Source: Mesorhizobium sp. BR1-1-16 (lineage in GTDB: Bacteria; Pseudomonadota; Alphaproteobacteria; Rhizobiales; Kaistiaceae). Taken from it: DNA of 64,000 nt. Where the stretch lies: assembly GCF_020165495.1 (NCBI RefSeq), contig NZ_JAIUIE010000002.1:496001-560000 (forward strand). Reading direction: 5' to 3'. The notes below the pieces were generated by a model that saw only the letters and a list, made by a program, of their open reading frames with translations, was not told where the DNA came from and searched no databases. Made by a program: the position numbers and the translations under genes. Every line of letters starts with the position of its first letter. Position 1 is the stretch's first letter. Below, in pieces: positions 1 to 10,053 of this stretch.

Positions 1-1
1 C

Positions 2-586
2 CGGCTGACGGTTCACATCATCGTCGGCATCGCGATCGGCGCGCTGGTCGCCTTCTCGCATGAGATGGGCGAGCAGGTGCTTGGTGGCACCGGCGGCCGT
101 CGGGCGCCGCTCGCCGATGCCGGAAGGCGCCGCTGCCGCAACCTCGCCACGGCCTTTCGGCAGGTCGTCTTTTCGCAGGTACGAATCTCGGCCGTGAACA
201 CGGTCTTGACCGGCATCTTCCTGGTGGTGGTGATGCCGCTCTTCGGTGTGCCGCTTCCGCTCGCCAAGACGCTGATCGTGGTGACCTTCGTCGTCGGACT
301 GCTGCCGGTCATCGGCAACCTCATCTCCAATACGGCGATCGCACTCGTCGCGCTCAGCGTATCTCCCTATGCGGCGGTCGGTGCACTAGCGTTCCTGATC
401 GGCATTCACAAGCTCGAATATTTCCTGAACGCCGCGATCATCGGGTCGCGCATCAATGCGCGGGCCTGGGAGTTGCTGATCGCCATGATCGTGATGGAGG
501 CGGCGTTCGGCGTGGCAGGGCTCATCGCCGGGCCGGTGTTCTATGCCTTCGCCAAGCAGGAACTGAAGAACGCCGGAGCCATATAG
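2..586 (+). CDS. AI-2E family transporter (PerM-like), C-terminal part, truncated by window edge
   Basis: The frame is already open at base 2, so the start lies outside the window; 194 codons are visible. The visible part holds several hydrophobic segments and the conserved run 'FVVGLLPVIGNLISNT' followed by 'FLIGIHKLEYFLNAAIIGSRI', which is the C-terminal signature of the AI-2E/PerM membrane protein family. Members are polytopic inner-membrane proteins; some are linked to autoinducer or ion export, but substrate cannot be told from sequence. It runs convergent to clpA with a shared hairpin terminator between the stops. The stretch around residues 28-45 is Arg-rich and less conserved, but I see no frameshift. 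Confidence 0.85.
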   Translation, partial: RLTVHIIVGIAIGALVAFSHEMGEQVLGGTGGRRAPLADAGRRRCRNLATAFRQVVFSQVRISAVNTVLTGIFLVVVMPLFGVPLPLAKTLIVVTFVVGLLPVIGNLISNTAIALVALSVSPYAAVGALAFLIGIHKLEYFLNAAIIGSRINARAWELLIAMIVMEAAFGVAGLIAGPVFYAFAKQELKNAGAI

Positions 587-622
587 GCCGGCTCGCGCGA
601 TCGCGCCGATGGTATCCCACAA

Positions 623-658
623 CAAAAAAAAGGCGCCGCATGTGCGGCGCCCTTTCTC
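623..658. terminator. Bidirectional intrinsic terminator between AI-2E gene and clpA
   Basis: A perfect 9-bp inverted repeat, GGCGCCGCA at 632-640 and TGCGGCGCC at 643-651, with a 2-nt centre. On the minus strand it is followed by eight T residues (the A-run at 624-631), a classical rho-independent terminator for clpA. On the plus strand it is followed by CTTTCTCT, a weaker U-tract for the AI-2E gene. Confidence 0.85.
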
Positions 659-676
659 TAGTCAGTTTGATCGGTC

Positions 677-3115
677 TCAGTCCGCCTTGAGCGGAACCTT
701 CGGCACCAGGCCGCCGCGCTTCGGCGGGGTCTTTTCCGCCGCTGGCTTCTTGGCTGCGGCAGGCTTGCGCTTCGGACGCGCGGTCTTGGCCTTGGCCTCT
801 TCAGGCTCGGGCTTCGGCGTCACCGGGGCATCCTCAAGCGGCTCGAGCTTTAGCCCGGTCTCGCCGTTTTCCTTCGTCTCGACCGTGACCTTGACCGTGC
901 CGCCCTTGCGCAGTCGGCCGAACAGAACCTCGTCAGCCAGCGGCTGCTTGATGTTCTGCTGGATCACGCGGCCAAGCGGCCGTGCGCCCATCTGGCGGTC
1001 GTAGCCCTTCTCGGCCAGCCAATCGATCGCCTCCGAGGAGAGATCGAAGGTGACGCCGCGATCGGCGAGCTGAGCCTCCAGCTGCATGACGAACTTCTGC
1101 ACGACGTTGCGGACAACCTCGATTGGCAGATTGCCGAACTGGACGATCGCATCGAGACGGTTGCGGAATTCCGGGGCGAACAGGCGGTTGATCGCCTCCT
1201 GGTCGTCGCTGTCGCGCTGCGAGTTCTTGAAGCCGATCGCCGGCTTGGCGAGATCGGCCGCGCCCGCATTGGTCGTCATGATGAGGACGACATTGCGGAA
1301 GTCGACCTGCTTGCCGTTGTGGTCGGTCAGCTTGCCGTGATCCATCACCTGCAACAGGATGTTGAACAGGTCCGGATGCGCCTTCTCGATCTCGTCGAGC
1401 AGCAGCACGCAATGCGGATGCTGGTCGACGCCATCGGTCAGGAGGCCGCCCTGGTCGAAGCCGACATAGCCGGGCGGGGCGCCGATCAGCCGTGAGACCG
1501 TGTGACGCTCCATATATTCCGACATGTCGAAGCGGATCAGCTCGACGCCGAGGCTGGCAGCGAGTTGCTTCGCAACTTCGGTCTTGCCGACGCCGGTCGG
1601 GCCCGCGAACAGATAGGAGCCGATCGGCTTCTCCGGCTCGCGGAGACCGGCGCGCGCCAGCTTGATCGCCGACGTGACCTGCTCGATCGCGCGGTCCTGG
1701 CCGTAGACGACGCGCTTCAAAGTCGTCTCAAGCGACTTCAACACCTCGGAGTCGTTCTTGGAGATCGTCTTCGAGGGGATACGCGCCATCGTGGCGATCG
1801 TGTCCTCGATCTCCTTGACGCCGATCGTCTTCTTCCGCTTGCCCTCGATGACCAGCATCTGCGATGCGCCGGTCTCGTCGATCACGTCGATCGCCTTGTC
1901 CGGCAGCTTGCGGTCATGGATATAGCGCGCCGAAAGCTCGACCGCCGCCTTGATGGCGTCGTTCGTGAAGCGCACGCGGTGGAAATCCTCGAAATAGGGC
2001 TTGAGGCCCTTCAAGATCTCGATCGCGTCCGGAACCGTCGGCTCGTTGACGTCGATCTTCTGGAAGCGGCGGACGAGCGCCCGGTCCTTCTCGAAGAACT
2101 GCCGGTATTCCTTATAGGTGGTCGAGCCGATGCAGCGGATCGAGCCGCCGGCCAGCGCCGGCTTCAGCAAGTTGGATGCGTCCATGGCGCCGCCGGAGGT
2201 GGCACCGGCGCCGATCACCGTATGGATCTCGTCGATGAACAGGATCGAGCCCGGATACTCCTCGATCTCCTTGACGACCTGCTTCAGCCGCTCCTCGAAA
2301 TCGCCGCGATAGCGAGTTCCGGCGAGCAGCGTGCCCATGTCGAGCGAGAAGATGGTGGAGCCCGCCAAAACGTCCGGCACGTCGCCTTCGACGATCCGCT
2401 TGGCGAGACCTTCGGCGATCGCCGTCTTGCCCACGCCGGGGTCGCCGACGAAGAGCGGATTGTTCTTCTGCCGGCGGCAGAGGATCTGGATCGTGCGCGC
2501 AATCTCGCTGTCGCGGCCGATCAGCGGGTCGATCTTGCCCTTCTTGGCCTTCTCGTTGAGGTTGACGCAATAGGCGTCAAGCGCGTCGGCCTTCTTCTTG
2601 GAGTTTTCGTCGCGGCTTTCGACCGTCGCCGCATCGTCGTCGACGCCGCGCACCGGACGGCTCTCGCTCATGCCGGCTCGCTTGGCGATGCCATGCGAGA
2701 TGTAGTTGACCGCGTCATACCGCGTCATGTCCTGCTCCTGCAGGAAATAGGCGGCATGGCTCTCGCGCTCGGCGAAGATCGCGACGAGCACGTTGGCGCC
2801 GGTCACTTCTTCGCGACCGGATGACTGGACATGGATGACGGCGCGCTGGATCACGCGCTGGAAGCCGGCGGTGGGCTTGGAATCCTCTTCCGGCCCATGC
2901 GCGAGATTGGCAAGCTCGGTGTCGATGTAATCGACGAGGCTGCGCTTCAGCATGTCGAGATCGACATTGCAGGCGCGCATGACGGCGGCCGCGTCCTGAT
3001 CCTCGATCAGCGCCAGCAGCAGATGTTCAAGCGTTGCATATTCCTGATGGCGCTCGTTTGCGAAAGCGAGAGCCTGATGAAGTGCCTTTTCGAGGCTGCG
3101 GGAGAATGACGGCAC
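677..3115 (-). CDS. clpA: ATP-dependent Clp protease ATP-binding subunit ClpA
   Basis: The 812-residue protein is a AAA+ unfoldase that feeds substrates to the ClpP peptidase in the cytoplasm. It has the N-terminal Clp repeat domain (about 1-145), D1 with Walker A GDPGVGKT (224-231) and Walker B 'ILFIDEIHT', and D2 with a second Walker A GPTGVGKT near residue 505. The ClpP-binding loop is visible as '[11 protein letters not shown]'. It lies 9 nt downstream of clpS, its adaptor, so the two are an operon. The last 50 or so residues form a Lys/Ala/Pro-rich tail beyond the usual ClpA end. Length and domain order match ClpA rather than ClpB or ClpC. Confidence 0.97.
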   Translation of the reverse strand: MPSFSRSLEKALHQALAFANERHQEYATLEHLLLALIEDQDAAAVMRACNVDLDMLKRSLVDYIDTELANLAHGPEEDSKPTAGFQRVIQRAVIHVQSSGREEVTGANVLVAIFAERESHAAYFLQEQDMTRYDAVNYISHGIAKRAGMSESRPVRGVDDDAATVESRDENSKKKADALDAYCVNLNEKAKKGKIDPLIGRDSEIARTIQILCRRQKNNPLFVGDPGVGKTAIAEGLAKRIVEGDVPDVLAGSTIFSLDMGTLLAGTRYRGDFEERLKQVVKEIEEYPGSILFIDEIHTVIGAGATSGGAMDASNLLKPALAGGSIRCIGSTTYKEYRQFFEKDRALVRRFQKIDVNEPTVPDAIEILKGLKPYFEDFHRVRFTNDAIKAAVELSARYIHDRKLPDKAIDVIDETGASQMLVIEGKRKKTIGVKEIEDTIATMARIPSKTISKNDSEVLKSLETTLKRVVYGQDRAIEQVTSAIKLARAGLREPEKPIGSYLFAGPTGVGKTEVAKQLAASLGVELIRFDMSEYMERHTVSRLIGAPPGYVGFDQGGLLTDGVDQHPHCVLLLDEIEKAHPDLFNILLQVMDHGKLTDHNGKQVDFRNVVLIMTTNAGAADLAKPAIGFKNSQRDSDDQEAINRLFAPEFRNRLDAIVQFGNLPIEVVRNVVQKFVMQLEAQLADRGVTFDLSSEAIDWLAEKGYDRQMGARPLGRVIQQNIKQPLADEVLFGRLRKGGTVKVTVETKENGETGLKLEPLEDAPVTPKPEPEEAKAKTARPKRKPAAAKKPAAEKTPPKRGGLVPKVPLKAD

Positions 3116-3124
3116 GTTAGGACC

Positions 3125-3454
3125 TCACTTCCTTTCCATCACGCATTGCAGCGGATGCTGGTGTTTGCGCGCGAAATCCATCACCTGGGTGACCTTGGTC
3201 TCGGCCACTTCATAGGTGAAGACCCCACACTCCCCCATGCCATGCTGATGAACGTGCAGCATGATCTGCGTCGCTTCTTCCCTGGTCTTGTTGAAGAACC
3301 GCTCGAGTACATGCACGACGAATTCCATCGGCGTGTAGTCGTCGTTGAGCAGCAGCACGCGATAAAGGCTCGGCCGTTTGGTTTTCGGCCGTGTCTTGGT
3401 GGCGATACCGATGGACGGATCGCCATCCTCGGGTCGACGATTATCCTTGCTCAT
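3125..3454 (-). CDS. clpS: ATP-dependent Clp protease adaptor ClpS
   Basis: The 109-residue protein binds the ClpA N-domain and delivers N-degron substrates to ClpAP. The family core is clear: '[20 protein letters not shown]' for the N-end residue pocket and '[19 protein letters not shown]' in the second half. The first 30 residues are charged and low-complexity, as in the flexible ClpS tail. It lies immediately upstream of clpA. Alphaproteobacteria often carry two ClpS paralogues; this one, next to clpA, is the ClpS1 type by context. Confidence 0.96.
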   Translation of the reverse strand: MSKDNRRPEDGDPSIGIATKTRPKTKRPSLYRVLLLNDDYTPMEFVVHVLERFFNKTREEATQIMLHVHQHGMGECGVFTYEVAETKVTQVMDFARKHQHPLQCVMERK

Positions 3455-3623
3455 CTGAAACCGATCGCGCGTCGTATGAAGGGAATCCTGCCGAGAATCT
3501 CGCTGCAGCGCAATCGTTAGTTTGACGATCCGGCGCTGCCTTGCCGAAACGGCCTGACAGGGGGGTGATACGGCCTATATGGGATCGGCGGTCGCCGTTA
3601 AAAGAGCCGCGCCACGCACCGCG

Positions 3624-4940
3624 TCAGAGCGGCGCAATCGCGTGGAACCAGCTCCCCGAAACCGAACCGCGCTGCCCGCCGGCTGCGCCGAGCGCGACGC
3701 CCCGCGCGTCCTCGATCGTCGCAAAGGGCGCGTCCTGCCCAGCCTCGACGATCGTCGAATAATGGAACTCGTGCCCCGCGATCTGCGCGCCGGCGGCACC
3801 GAGGGCGCAGTCGGCCGACAGCGTCGCCGTCCGGTAGCCAAGATGCAGCCGCCGCGTCGCAAAGCTCGTCACATGATCGAGCAGTCCCGCCATTTCGTGA
3901 CGGGTTCCGCTCGCGTCGATCAGCGCGCGCCCGAGCACCATGTGGCCGCCGCATTCGCCATGCACCCGCCGTGTTGCCCCGAAGTGGCGGAGGCCAGCGA
4001 GGAAACTCGTCGCGCCCGCGAGCCGCCCGGCATGGAGTTCGGGATAGCCGCCCGGCAGCCAGCAGGCGTCGCATGCCGGCTCGGGGGCTTCATCGGCCAG
4101 CGGCGAGAAGGGAACGATGGTTGCGCCCTGCCGCCGCCAGCCCTCCAGAACATGCGGATAGATGAAGGAAAACGCGTCGTCGCTGGCAAGCGCGATCCGC
4201 ATGCCGGGCGGCGGCAGTGCGGGCATCGCTGAGTGAAGAGCCGCAATCTGTGGGGGCCGCGCGAGCGCAACGAGTGCGTCGAGATCGACATGGCGGGCGA
4301 GGCAATCGGCGGCGGCTCCGATCCGCCTCGCGAGGTCGCCCTGCTCGCCGGCTTGAACGAGGCCGAGATGCCGTTCCGGCAAGGCAAATGCAGCGTCGCG
4401 GGGCAGGCTGCCGAGGATCGGCAGGCCGAGCGGCGCGACGGCCTCGGCGATGAGGGCGCGATGGCGTTCACTGCCGACGCGATTGAGGATCACCCCGGCG
4501 ACCCGGACGTCAGCATCATGCAGCATCAGCCCGCGCAAGATCGCGGCCACGGTCTGCGACTGGCCCGAAACGTCGAGAATGATCACCACCGGCAGGCGAA
4601 AGCGCGCGGCGAGGTCAGCAGTTGCGCCGCGCGCGCCCGCCGGCCCGCCGACGCCGTCGAAAAGGCCGAGCGCGCCCTCGATCATCAGGAGGTCGGCACC
4701 ATCGCCGGCCCGCGCCGCCAGCCCGTCGAGAAGCGCCGGCGGCATGGCCCAGCTATCGAGATTGAAGCTCGCTCGCCCGCTGGCCACGGCGTGAAAGCTC
4801 GGGTCGATATAGTCGGGACCGTTCTTGGCACCGGCAACTATGAGGCCGCGTCGCCGGAGCGCTGCGATCAGTGCAGCGGTCACGATCGTCTTGCCCTCGC
4901 CGGAGCGGATCGCCGAGAGGATGAGTCCCCGGACCGTCAT
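3624..4940 (-). CDS. cobB: Cobyrinic/hydrogenobyrinic acid a,c-diamide synthase
   Basis: The 438-residue enzyme amidates the a and c carboxylates of hydrogenobyrinic acid using glutamine and ATP, in cobalamin synthesis. The N-terminal dethiobiotin-synthetase-like domain carries the nucleotide loop SGEGKT (13-18) and 'KNGPDYIDPSFH'. The C-terminal class I glutaminase-like domain carries its nucleophile in 'VHGECGGHMVLGRAL'. Length agrees with CobB/CbiA. It starts 55 bp from the divergent cbiD start, so the two genes share a short promoter region. Given CobG in the cluster (oxygen-dependent route), the CobB role is the more likely one. Confidence 0.94.
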   Translation of the reverse strand: MTVRGLILSAIRSGEGKTIVTAALIAALRRRGLIVAGAKNGPDYIDPSFHAVASGRASFNLDSWAMPPALLDGLAARAGDGADLLMIEGALGLFDGVGGPAGARGATADLAARFRLPVVIILDVSGQSQTVAAILRGLMLHDADVRVAGVILNRVGSERHRALIAEAVAPLGLPILGSLPRDAAFALPERHLGLVQAGEQGDLARRIGAAADCLARHVDLDALVALARPPQIAALHSAMPALPPPGMRIALASDDAFSFIYPHVLEGWRRQGATIVPFSPLADEAPEPACDACWLPGGYPELHAGRLAGATSFLAGLRHFGATRRVHGECGGHMVLGRALIDASGTRHEMAGLLDHVTSFATRRLHLGYRTATLSADCALGAAGAQIAGHEFHYSTIVEAGQDAPFATIEDARGVALGAAGGQRGSVSGSWFHAIAPL

Positions 4941-4995
4941 CGGACCTCGAGGCAGCGCCGGGCGCTGGCGATGAGCGGAAGCATGGCCGACTTTC

Positions 4996-6144
4996 GTGAC
5001 GGACGCGGTTAGCGGCGGTATAGATGGCGCTGTGTCGGATAATCAACACCCCGTTGGCGCACCGGATCAAGACGGCATTCCCGCCGGGCCGCTGAGACGC
5101 GGCTGGACGACGGGCAGTTGCGCCGCAGCCGCTGCCAAGGCTGCCTATGCGGCGCTCCTGACCGGAGAGTTTCCCGATCCAGTCGAAATTCCGCTGCCGC
5201 GTGGTGGCCGAGCGGGTTTCAGCTTGGCCGAAACGCGCCTTGAGGACGACAGGGCCAGCGCCGGCATTGTCAAGGATGCGGGCGATGACCCCGACGTTAC
5301 GCATGGCGCCTTGGTGATCGCCACGATCCGCGCGCTGCCGGCAGGAAGCGGACTGCGCTTCAAGGCGGGCGCCGGCGTTGGTACCGTGACGCGGCCTGGC
5401 CTCGCTCTCCCGCCGGGCGAGCCGGCGATCAATCCGGTGCCGCGCGCGATGATCTCGGCGGCGCTGGCGGAGGTCTCTGATGGGGCACTCGATCTTGAAG
5501 TCGAGATCGCGATCCCCGGCGGGGAAAAGCTGGCCGAGCGAACGCTGAATGGTCGTCTCGGCATCATCGGCGGGCTTTCGGTGCTCGGCACGACGGGCAT
5601 CGTCATTCCCTTTTCCTGCTCGGCGTGGATTCACTCGATCCATCGCGGCATCGACGTCGCCCGCGCGACAGGCCTTGCCCATGTCGCCGGCTCGACCGGC
5701 TCGACCTCGGAAGCGGCCGTCAAGGCGCTCTACGAACTGCCCGATCCGGCACTGCTCGAAATGGGCGATTTCGTCGGCGGCATGCTCAAATACCTGAAGG
5801 CCCATCCGGTCGATCGCGTCACCATCGCCGGCGGCATCGGCAAGATGGCGAAGCTCGGCCAGGGGCTGCTCGACCTGCACTCGAAGCGCGGCAGCGTCGA
5901 TCTTGACCACCTCGCGCAGCTTGCCGTCAACGTGGGCGGCAGCACGGCGCTGGCGGATCGCATCAAGACAGCCAATGTCGCGGCCGAGGCCTTCACGCTG
6001 GCAACCGGCGAGGGCGTCGATCTCGGCAAGGCAATCGCCGAGGCCGCTTTGACAACCGCCGCCAAGGCTGTCGCGGGCGCCCCGATCCAGCTTGATGTGG
6101 TCGTGTTCGACCGTCAGGGACGTCTGGTCGGCCGGGCGGGATAA
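4996..6144 (+). CDS. cbiD: Precorrin-5B C1-methyltransferase, CbiD type
   Basis: The 382-residue protein matches CbiD: the N-terminal signature 'RRGWTTGSCAAAAAKAAYAAL', then 'FSCSAWIHSIHRGIDVARA' and 'TIAGGIGKMAKLGQG'. CbiD performs C1 methylation in the anaerobic cobalt-early pathway. No CobF, the usual aerobic C1-methyltransferase/deacylase, is seen in this cluster, so CbiD probably fills that step. The start used is GTG at 4996; a second in-frame GTG at 5032 is also possible and would shorten the unconserved N-terminus by 12 residues. Its 3' end faces that of cobM, 13 bp apart. Confidence 0.93.
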   Translation: MTDAVSGGIDGAVSDNQHPVGAPDQDGIPAGPLRRGWTTGSCAAAAAKAAYAALLTGEFPDPVEIPLPRGGRAGFSLAETRLEDDRASAGIVKDAGDDPDVTHGALVIATIRALPAGSGLRFKAGAGVGTVTRPGLALPPGEPAINPVPRAMISAALAEVSDGALDLEVEIAIPGGEKLAERTLNGRLGIIGGLSVLGTTGIVIPFSCSAWIHSIHRGIDVARATGLAHVAGSTGSTSEAAVKALYELPDPALLEMGDFVGGMLKYLKAHPVDRVTIAGGIGKMAKLGQGLLDLHSKRGSVDLDHLAQLAVNVGGSTALADRIKTANVAAEAFTLATGEGVDLGKAIAEAALTTAAKAVAGAPIQLDVVVFDRQGRLVGRAG

Positions 6145-6157
6145 AGCCCCCGGGGCG

Positions 6158-6922
6158 TCAGTCCTCGACGCCGCCGCGATAGCGGCGGACATAATCGGGG
6201 CTGTAGAGGGCGCTGTCCGCAAATCCTTCCGCCGCGAGGGCCGGTCCGACAAGGATCGTCGCGGTGCGATCGATTCCTGTGCCGTCAAGGGCCGCCTCAA
6301 TCGTTCCAAGGGTTGCGCGGATGATGGTCTCGTCGGGCCAGCTCGCGCGGAAGACGACCGCAACCGCGCCCTCGGCCCCATAGAATGGCAGCAATTCGCC
6401 GACGACGCGCGGCAGGGCCTGAATGGCGAGATGCAGGACGAGCGTCGTTCCCGTTGCGGCGAACGCGGCAAGCGTCTCCCGCTCCGGCATGGCGGAGGCT
6501 CGGCCGGAGACGCGGGTGAGCACGACGCTTTGTGCGATGCCGGGCACGGTCAGCTCGCGTCCAAGCGCGGCGGCCGCCGCCGCAAAGGCCGGAACGCCGG
6601 GCGTCAGCGTATAGGGAATGCCGCGCTTCTCCAGCCGGCGGGTCTGTTCGGCCACAGCCGAATAGATCGAGAGATCGCCGGAATGCAGCCGTGCGACGTC
6701 AAGCCCGGCTTCGTGCGCGGCGACATATTCAGCTTCGATCGCGTCGAGATCGAGCGGCGCGGTATTTACCTTGCGCGCGCCCGGCGGGCAGAAATCGAGC
6801 AGCGCCGCTGGCACGATCGAGCCGGCATAAAGGCAAACGGGGCAGCGCGCGATCAGGTCTCGGCCCCGCAAGGTGATGAGGTCGGCGGCGCCCGGCCCGG
6901 CGCCGATGAAATGCACGGTCAT
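6158..6922 (-). CDS. cobM: Precorrin-4 C11-methyltransferase
   Basis: The 254-residue SAM-dependent tetrapyrrole methylase starts with the Rossmann-like loop '[18 protein letters not shown]' and carries '[11 protein letters not shown]' and '[17 protein letters not shown]', typical of CobM/CbiF. It methylates C11 of precorrin-4. The true start is the ATG at 6922, which overlaps the cobE stop as ATGA; the longer open frame upstream is only cobE in another frame. It is the last gene of cobL-cobE-cobM. Confidence 0.95.
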   Translation of the reverse strand: MTVHFIGAGPGAADLITLRGRDLIARCPVCLYAGSIVPAALLDFCPPGARKVNTAPLDLDAIEAEYVAAHEAGLDVARLHSGDLSIYSAVAEQTRRLEKRGIPYTLTPGVPAFAAAAAALGRELTVPGIAQSVVLTRVSGRASAMPERETLAAFAATGTTLVLHLAIQALPRVVGELLPFYGAEGAVAVVFRASWPDETIIRATLGTIEAALDGTGIDRTATILVGPALAAEGFADSALYSPDYVRRYRGGVED

Positions 6923-7317
6923 AAAGCGCCCTCCGAATCGTCGCCGCTGGCCGCGATGGCGCAGGTCGCCATGCCCGCAACGCGGCGCGGCGCGATCAGC
7001 CGGGCGCCGTCGCCGGCCGCCGCGAGCGCCGCCGCTTCGGCCACCGAGGGCACCGCGAACAACGCCACAACCCGCTCGGAGCGGGTGATGGCCTTTTCGC
7101 CCGCGATCTGCAGTTCGCGCGCCGGCACCAGCACGAGCGGACATCCGAATGCCGCGGCGGCGGCGGCGATGCCGTCCTCGCCGCCCTTTTCCGCTGCCGT
7201 CGCGATGAGGTCGAGCTGGCCGGGTGTCAGCGTCGCCGCTTCCAAGGCGTGGGCGATCGCCGCCAGAATGTCCTCCTGCGGCGCGCCCTTCCGGCAGCCG
7301 ATCCCGGCGACGATCAT
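6919..7317 (-). CDS. cobE: Cobalamin biosynthesis protein CobE (CbiG C-terminal domain)
   Basis: The 132-residue protein starts '[19 protein letters not shown]' and contains '[20 protein letters not shown]', as in the CobE/CbiG_C family. CobE is needed for efficient cobalamin synthesis in aerobic-pathway bacteria, though its exact chemical role is poorly defined. ATGA overlaps on both sides (with the cobL stop at 7314-7317 and the cobM start at 6919-6922) support translation coupled to its neighbours. In-frame ATGs just upstream (7329, 7335) lie inside cobL and are less likely. Confidence 0.9.
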   Translation of the reverse strand: MIVAGIGCRKGAPQEDILAAIAHALEAATLTPGQLDLIATAAEKGGEDGIAAAAAAFGCPLVLVPARELQIAGEKAITRSERVVALFAVPSVAEAAALAAAGDGARLIAPRRVAGMATCAIAASGDDSEGAL

Positions 7318-8537
7318 GGCTTCACCCATGTCCATTGCGTGATCGGGCGGGCCGGTTCCCAGGCTGTCATGCCCGCAAGCGGCAGCGCGCGGTCGATGGC
7401 GATGCGGATCAGCGATCCGCCGTGCTCGGCATGGGCGGCGAGCACAAGCCGCTCCGTCTCGAGCGTCACCGCGTTGATGACCAGCCGGCCAGCGGATGCC
7501 AAAGCGGCCATGGCCGTGTCGAGGACGCCGGGCCGCGAGGCGCCGCCGCCAATGAAGATCGCGTCGGGCACGGACAGTCCGGCAAGCGCTTCCGGGGCGC
7601 TTCCCTCGACCACAGCAAGGCCGGGCACGCCGAAGGCCTCGGCATTGCGGCGGATGCGCTCGGCGCGATCGGCGCGCGGCTCGATGGCGATGGCGCCAAG
7701 CGACCGGTCTGCCAGCATCCATTCGATACCGATCGAACCGGAGCCAGCGCCGATGTCCCACAGCCGCTGTCCCGGCCGGGGCGCGAGCGCGGAGAGCGTC
7801 AGGGCGCGGATCTCGCGCTTGGTAATCTGGCCGTCGTTTTCGAAGAGGGTATCGTCGAGCCCGGCGCTCAGCTGGAGGAGACGCGCGTTCGTCGCCGCCC
7901 GCGGCTCGATCGCCAGCAGGTTGAGCGGATGGATGCCATCAAGGTTGAACGCCCCGGCCGTGGCCTGCCTGATGCGCTCATCCGGGCCGCCCAGCGCCTC
8001 CAGCACGGTGATACGCGTCGCACTGAAGCCGCTGTTTGCAAGAAGCTCTGCAATGGATGCGGGGGCCGCCTCGTCAGAGGTGAGCACCAGGAGACGGTTG
8101 CCGGGCAGAAGATGCGGGCGGATCAGCGCCAGCGGCCGTCCATGCAGCGACAGCGTCGTGACGTCAGCCAACGCCCAGCCGAGCCGGCTTGCGGCAAGGC
8201 TGAAGGCCGAGGGCGCTGGCAGCGACCGATATTCCTCCGGCGCGAGCGCCTTGGCGATGACATTGCCGACGCCGTAGCAAAATGGATCGCCCGAGGCGAG
8301 CACGACTGAGGGCAGGCCGCGCCGCTCCAGCATGGGGGCGATTGAAAAAGGCGTCGGCCAGGCGATCGCCTCGCCGGCAATGAGGTCACGGGCGAGCGCC
8401 AGATGTCGCTTGCCGCCGAAGACGAAGCGCGCACTAGAGATGGCGCGAGCGGCGCGGGGAGAAAGCCCGTCGTGTCCATCCTCGCCGATACCGACGATGG
8501 ACAGCCACCGCTCCGCCGGGGCAGGGTCGGCACTCAC
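7314..8537 (-). CDS. cobL: Precorrin-6Y C5,15-methyltransferase (decarboxylating)
   Basis: The 407-residue bifunctional enzyme has an N-terminal tetrapyrrole methylase domain ('[16 protein letters not shown]', '[13 protein letters not shown]') for C5 methylation. Its C-terminal Rossmann methyltransferase domain ('[17 protein letters not shown]', '[14 protein letters not shown]') carries out C15 methylation and acetate decarboxylation. I chose the GTG at 8537 because GGGAGG lies about 9 nt upstream and it avoids overlap with the divergent cobK start at 8561. A TTG at 8567 would add ten unconserved residues. It is the first gene of cobL-cobE-cobM. Confidence 0.95.
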   Translation of the reverse strand: MSADPAPAERWLSIVGIGEDGHDGLSPRAARAISSARFVFGGKRHLALARDLIAGEAIAWPTPFSIAPMLERRGLPSVVLASGDPFCYGVGNVIAKALAPEEYRSLPAPSAFSLAASRLGWALADVTTLSLHGRPLALIRPHLLPGNRLLVLTSDEAAPASIAELLANSGFSATRITVLEALGGPDERIRQATAGAFNLDGIHPLNLLAIEPRAATNARLLQLSAGLDDTLFENDGQITKREIRALTLSALAPRPGQRLWDIGAGSGSIGIEWMLADRSLGAIAIEPRADRAERIRRNAEAFGVPGLAVVEGSAPEALAGLSVPDAIFIGGGASRPGVLDTAMAALASAGRLVINAVTLETERLVLAAHAEHGGSLIRIAIDRALPLAGMTAWEPARPITQWTWVKP

Positions 8538-8560
8538 GCGAGGGACCTCCCGGACAGGCG

Positions 8561-9325
8561 ATGGCAACCAGACTGCTCATTCTCGGCGGAACGACGGAAG
8601 CGCGGGCGCTCGCCGCGCGCATCGCGGCGTTGCCCAATTATAGCGCCGTCCTGTCCCTTGCCGGCCGCACGGTTTCGCCGCTGGCGCAGGCGGTGCCGGT
8701 CCGCGTCGGTGGCTTCGGCGGTGTGGCCGGTCTCACGGCCTATCTGAAGGCTGAGCGGATTGACGCGCTCGTCGTCGCGACACATCCCTTCGCGGCGCGC
8801 ATCGCGGAAAACGCGACGCTGGCGGCGCGCGATGCCGGCATTCCGGCCGTGAGGCTGCTTCGCCCGCCGTGGACGCCCGGTGCCGGCGATGACTGGCGGC
8901 TTTTCCCCTCGCTCGAAAGCCTGGTCGAGAGGCTCGGCGAAACGCCGCGCCGGCTGCTGGTCACGATCGGCCGGCAGGAGGCGCATGCCTTCGCCGCCGC
9001 GCCGCACCACAGTTACTGGTTCCGCAGTATCGAGCCGATCGAGCCGCCGCTCAGGCTTCCCAACGCCGAATTCCTGCTGGAGCGGGGGCCGTTCACCATC
9101 GAGGACGAAATCGCGCTTCTCAGCCGGCACCGGATCGACGTCCTCGTGACCAAGAACAGCGGCGGCGATGCGACGCGGGCAAAGCTCGATGCCGCACGAG
9201 CGCTCGGCATCCCCGTGCTGATGGTCGATCGGCCGCCGGCGAGCGGCCTGTCGGAGGTCGGCACAGTCGATGCGGTGCTCGACTTTCTCGATCATCACGC
9301 CCCTCCCGCCGAACGCGGCGCATAG
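8561..9325 (+). CDS. cobK: Precorrin-6A reductase
   Basis: The 254-residue NADPH-dependent enzyme reduces precorrin-6A (6x) in the corrin pathway. It starts 'LLILGGTTEARALAARIA', has the mid-protein 'VVATHPFAARIAENA' and ends with the typical 'VTKNSGGDATRAKLDAA'. It is the only plus-strand gene between cobL and cobJ. It starts 23 bp from cobL (divergent), and its last 31 nt overlap the 3' end of cobJ on the other strand. Confidence 0.95.
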   Translation: MATRLLILGGTTEARALAARIAALPNYSAVLSLAGRTVSPLAQAVPVRVGGFGGVAGLTAYLKAERIDALVVATHPFAARIAENATLAARDAGIPAVRLLRPPWTPGAGDDWRLFPSLESLVERLGETPRRLLVTIGRQEAHAFAAAPHHSYWFRSIEPIEPPLRLPNAEFLLERGPFTIEDEIALLSRHRIDVLVTKNSGGDATRAKLDAARALGIPVLMVDRPPASGLSEVGTVDAVLDFLDHHAPPAERGA

Positions 9326-10053
9326 ACCAGCGGCGGCAGATCGGGCCGCGCGATGATGCGCGTTTCAGTCGAGCCGACGATGATCAGCGTCGCCATGTCG
9401 GCGCTTTGCGGGTCGGCCTCTCCCAGCGTCGCGATGACGACCCGTTCGTCCGGCCTGCCGACCGCACGACCGAAGATCACCGGCACGCTGGCGGGGAGAA
9501 CGGTTCGCAGCCGATCGAAGGCCGCGCCGAGCTGCCAGGGCCGCGCGCGGGAGATCGGATTATAGAGCGCGATGACGAAGCCGGCCGAGGCAGCGGCGGT
9601 GAGGCGCGTCTCGACGAGGCTCCACGGCTTCAGATTGTCGGAGAGCGAGAGCGCGCAGAAATCATGGCCGAGCGGCGCGCCGCAGGCGGCGGCGACCGCC
9701 AGCATGGCCGTGACGCCCGGGACGACCGCCAGATCGACGCTGCGCCATTCCGCCGGACCGCGCTCGATCGCCTCGCAAACCGCCGAGGCCATGGCGAAGA
9801 CACCGGGATCGCCGCCCGAAACCATTGCGACCCGGCCGCCGCGCGCCGCATGCGCGAGGGCGGCGCCGGCGCGGTCGAGTTCGACGCGGTTGTCGGAGGC
9901 GATCTTCATCTGGCCCGGCCGGTCGGCGACGCGGTCGACATAGGGCCCATAGCCGTAGATCGCTTCAGCGGCGGCAAGCTCTGCCTCGGCTTCCGCCGTG
10001 CGGTGGCGGGCCTCGCCGGGGCCAAGGCCGATCACGGCGAGACGGCCCGTCAC
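9295..10053 (-). CDS. cobJ: Precorrin-3B C17-methyltransferase
   Basis: The 252-residue tetrapyrrole methylase performs C17 methylation with ring contraction of precorrin-3B. The N-terminal motif 'LAVIGLGPGEARHRT' and 'VSGGDPGVFAMASAV', then 'VVPGVTAMLAVAAACG' and 'IALYNPISRARPWQ', identify CobJ/CbiH. It starts with GTG overlapping the cobI stop (GTGA at 10050-10053). The 3' end overlaps cobK antisense by 31 nt. Confidence 0.95.
   Translation of the reverse strand: MTGRLAVIGLGPGEARHRTAEAEAELAAAEAIYGYGPYVDRVADRPGQMKIASDNRVELDRAGAALAHAARGGRVAMVSGGDPGVFAMASAVCEAIERGPAEWRSVDLAVVPGVTAMLAVAAACGAPLGHDFCALSLSDNLKPWSLVETRLTAAASAGFVIALYNPISRARPWQLGAAFDRLRTVLPASVPVIFGRAVGRPDERVVIATLGEADPQSADMATLIIVGSTETRIIARPDLPPLVYAPRSAGGA

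Noticed and set aside
2-200. Frameshift or pseudogene in the AI-2E family gene
   Set aside because: The region is Arg-rich and divergent but one frame stays open from the window edge to the stop with a normal C-terminus.
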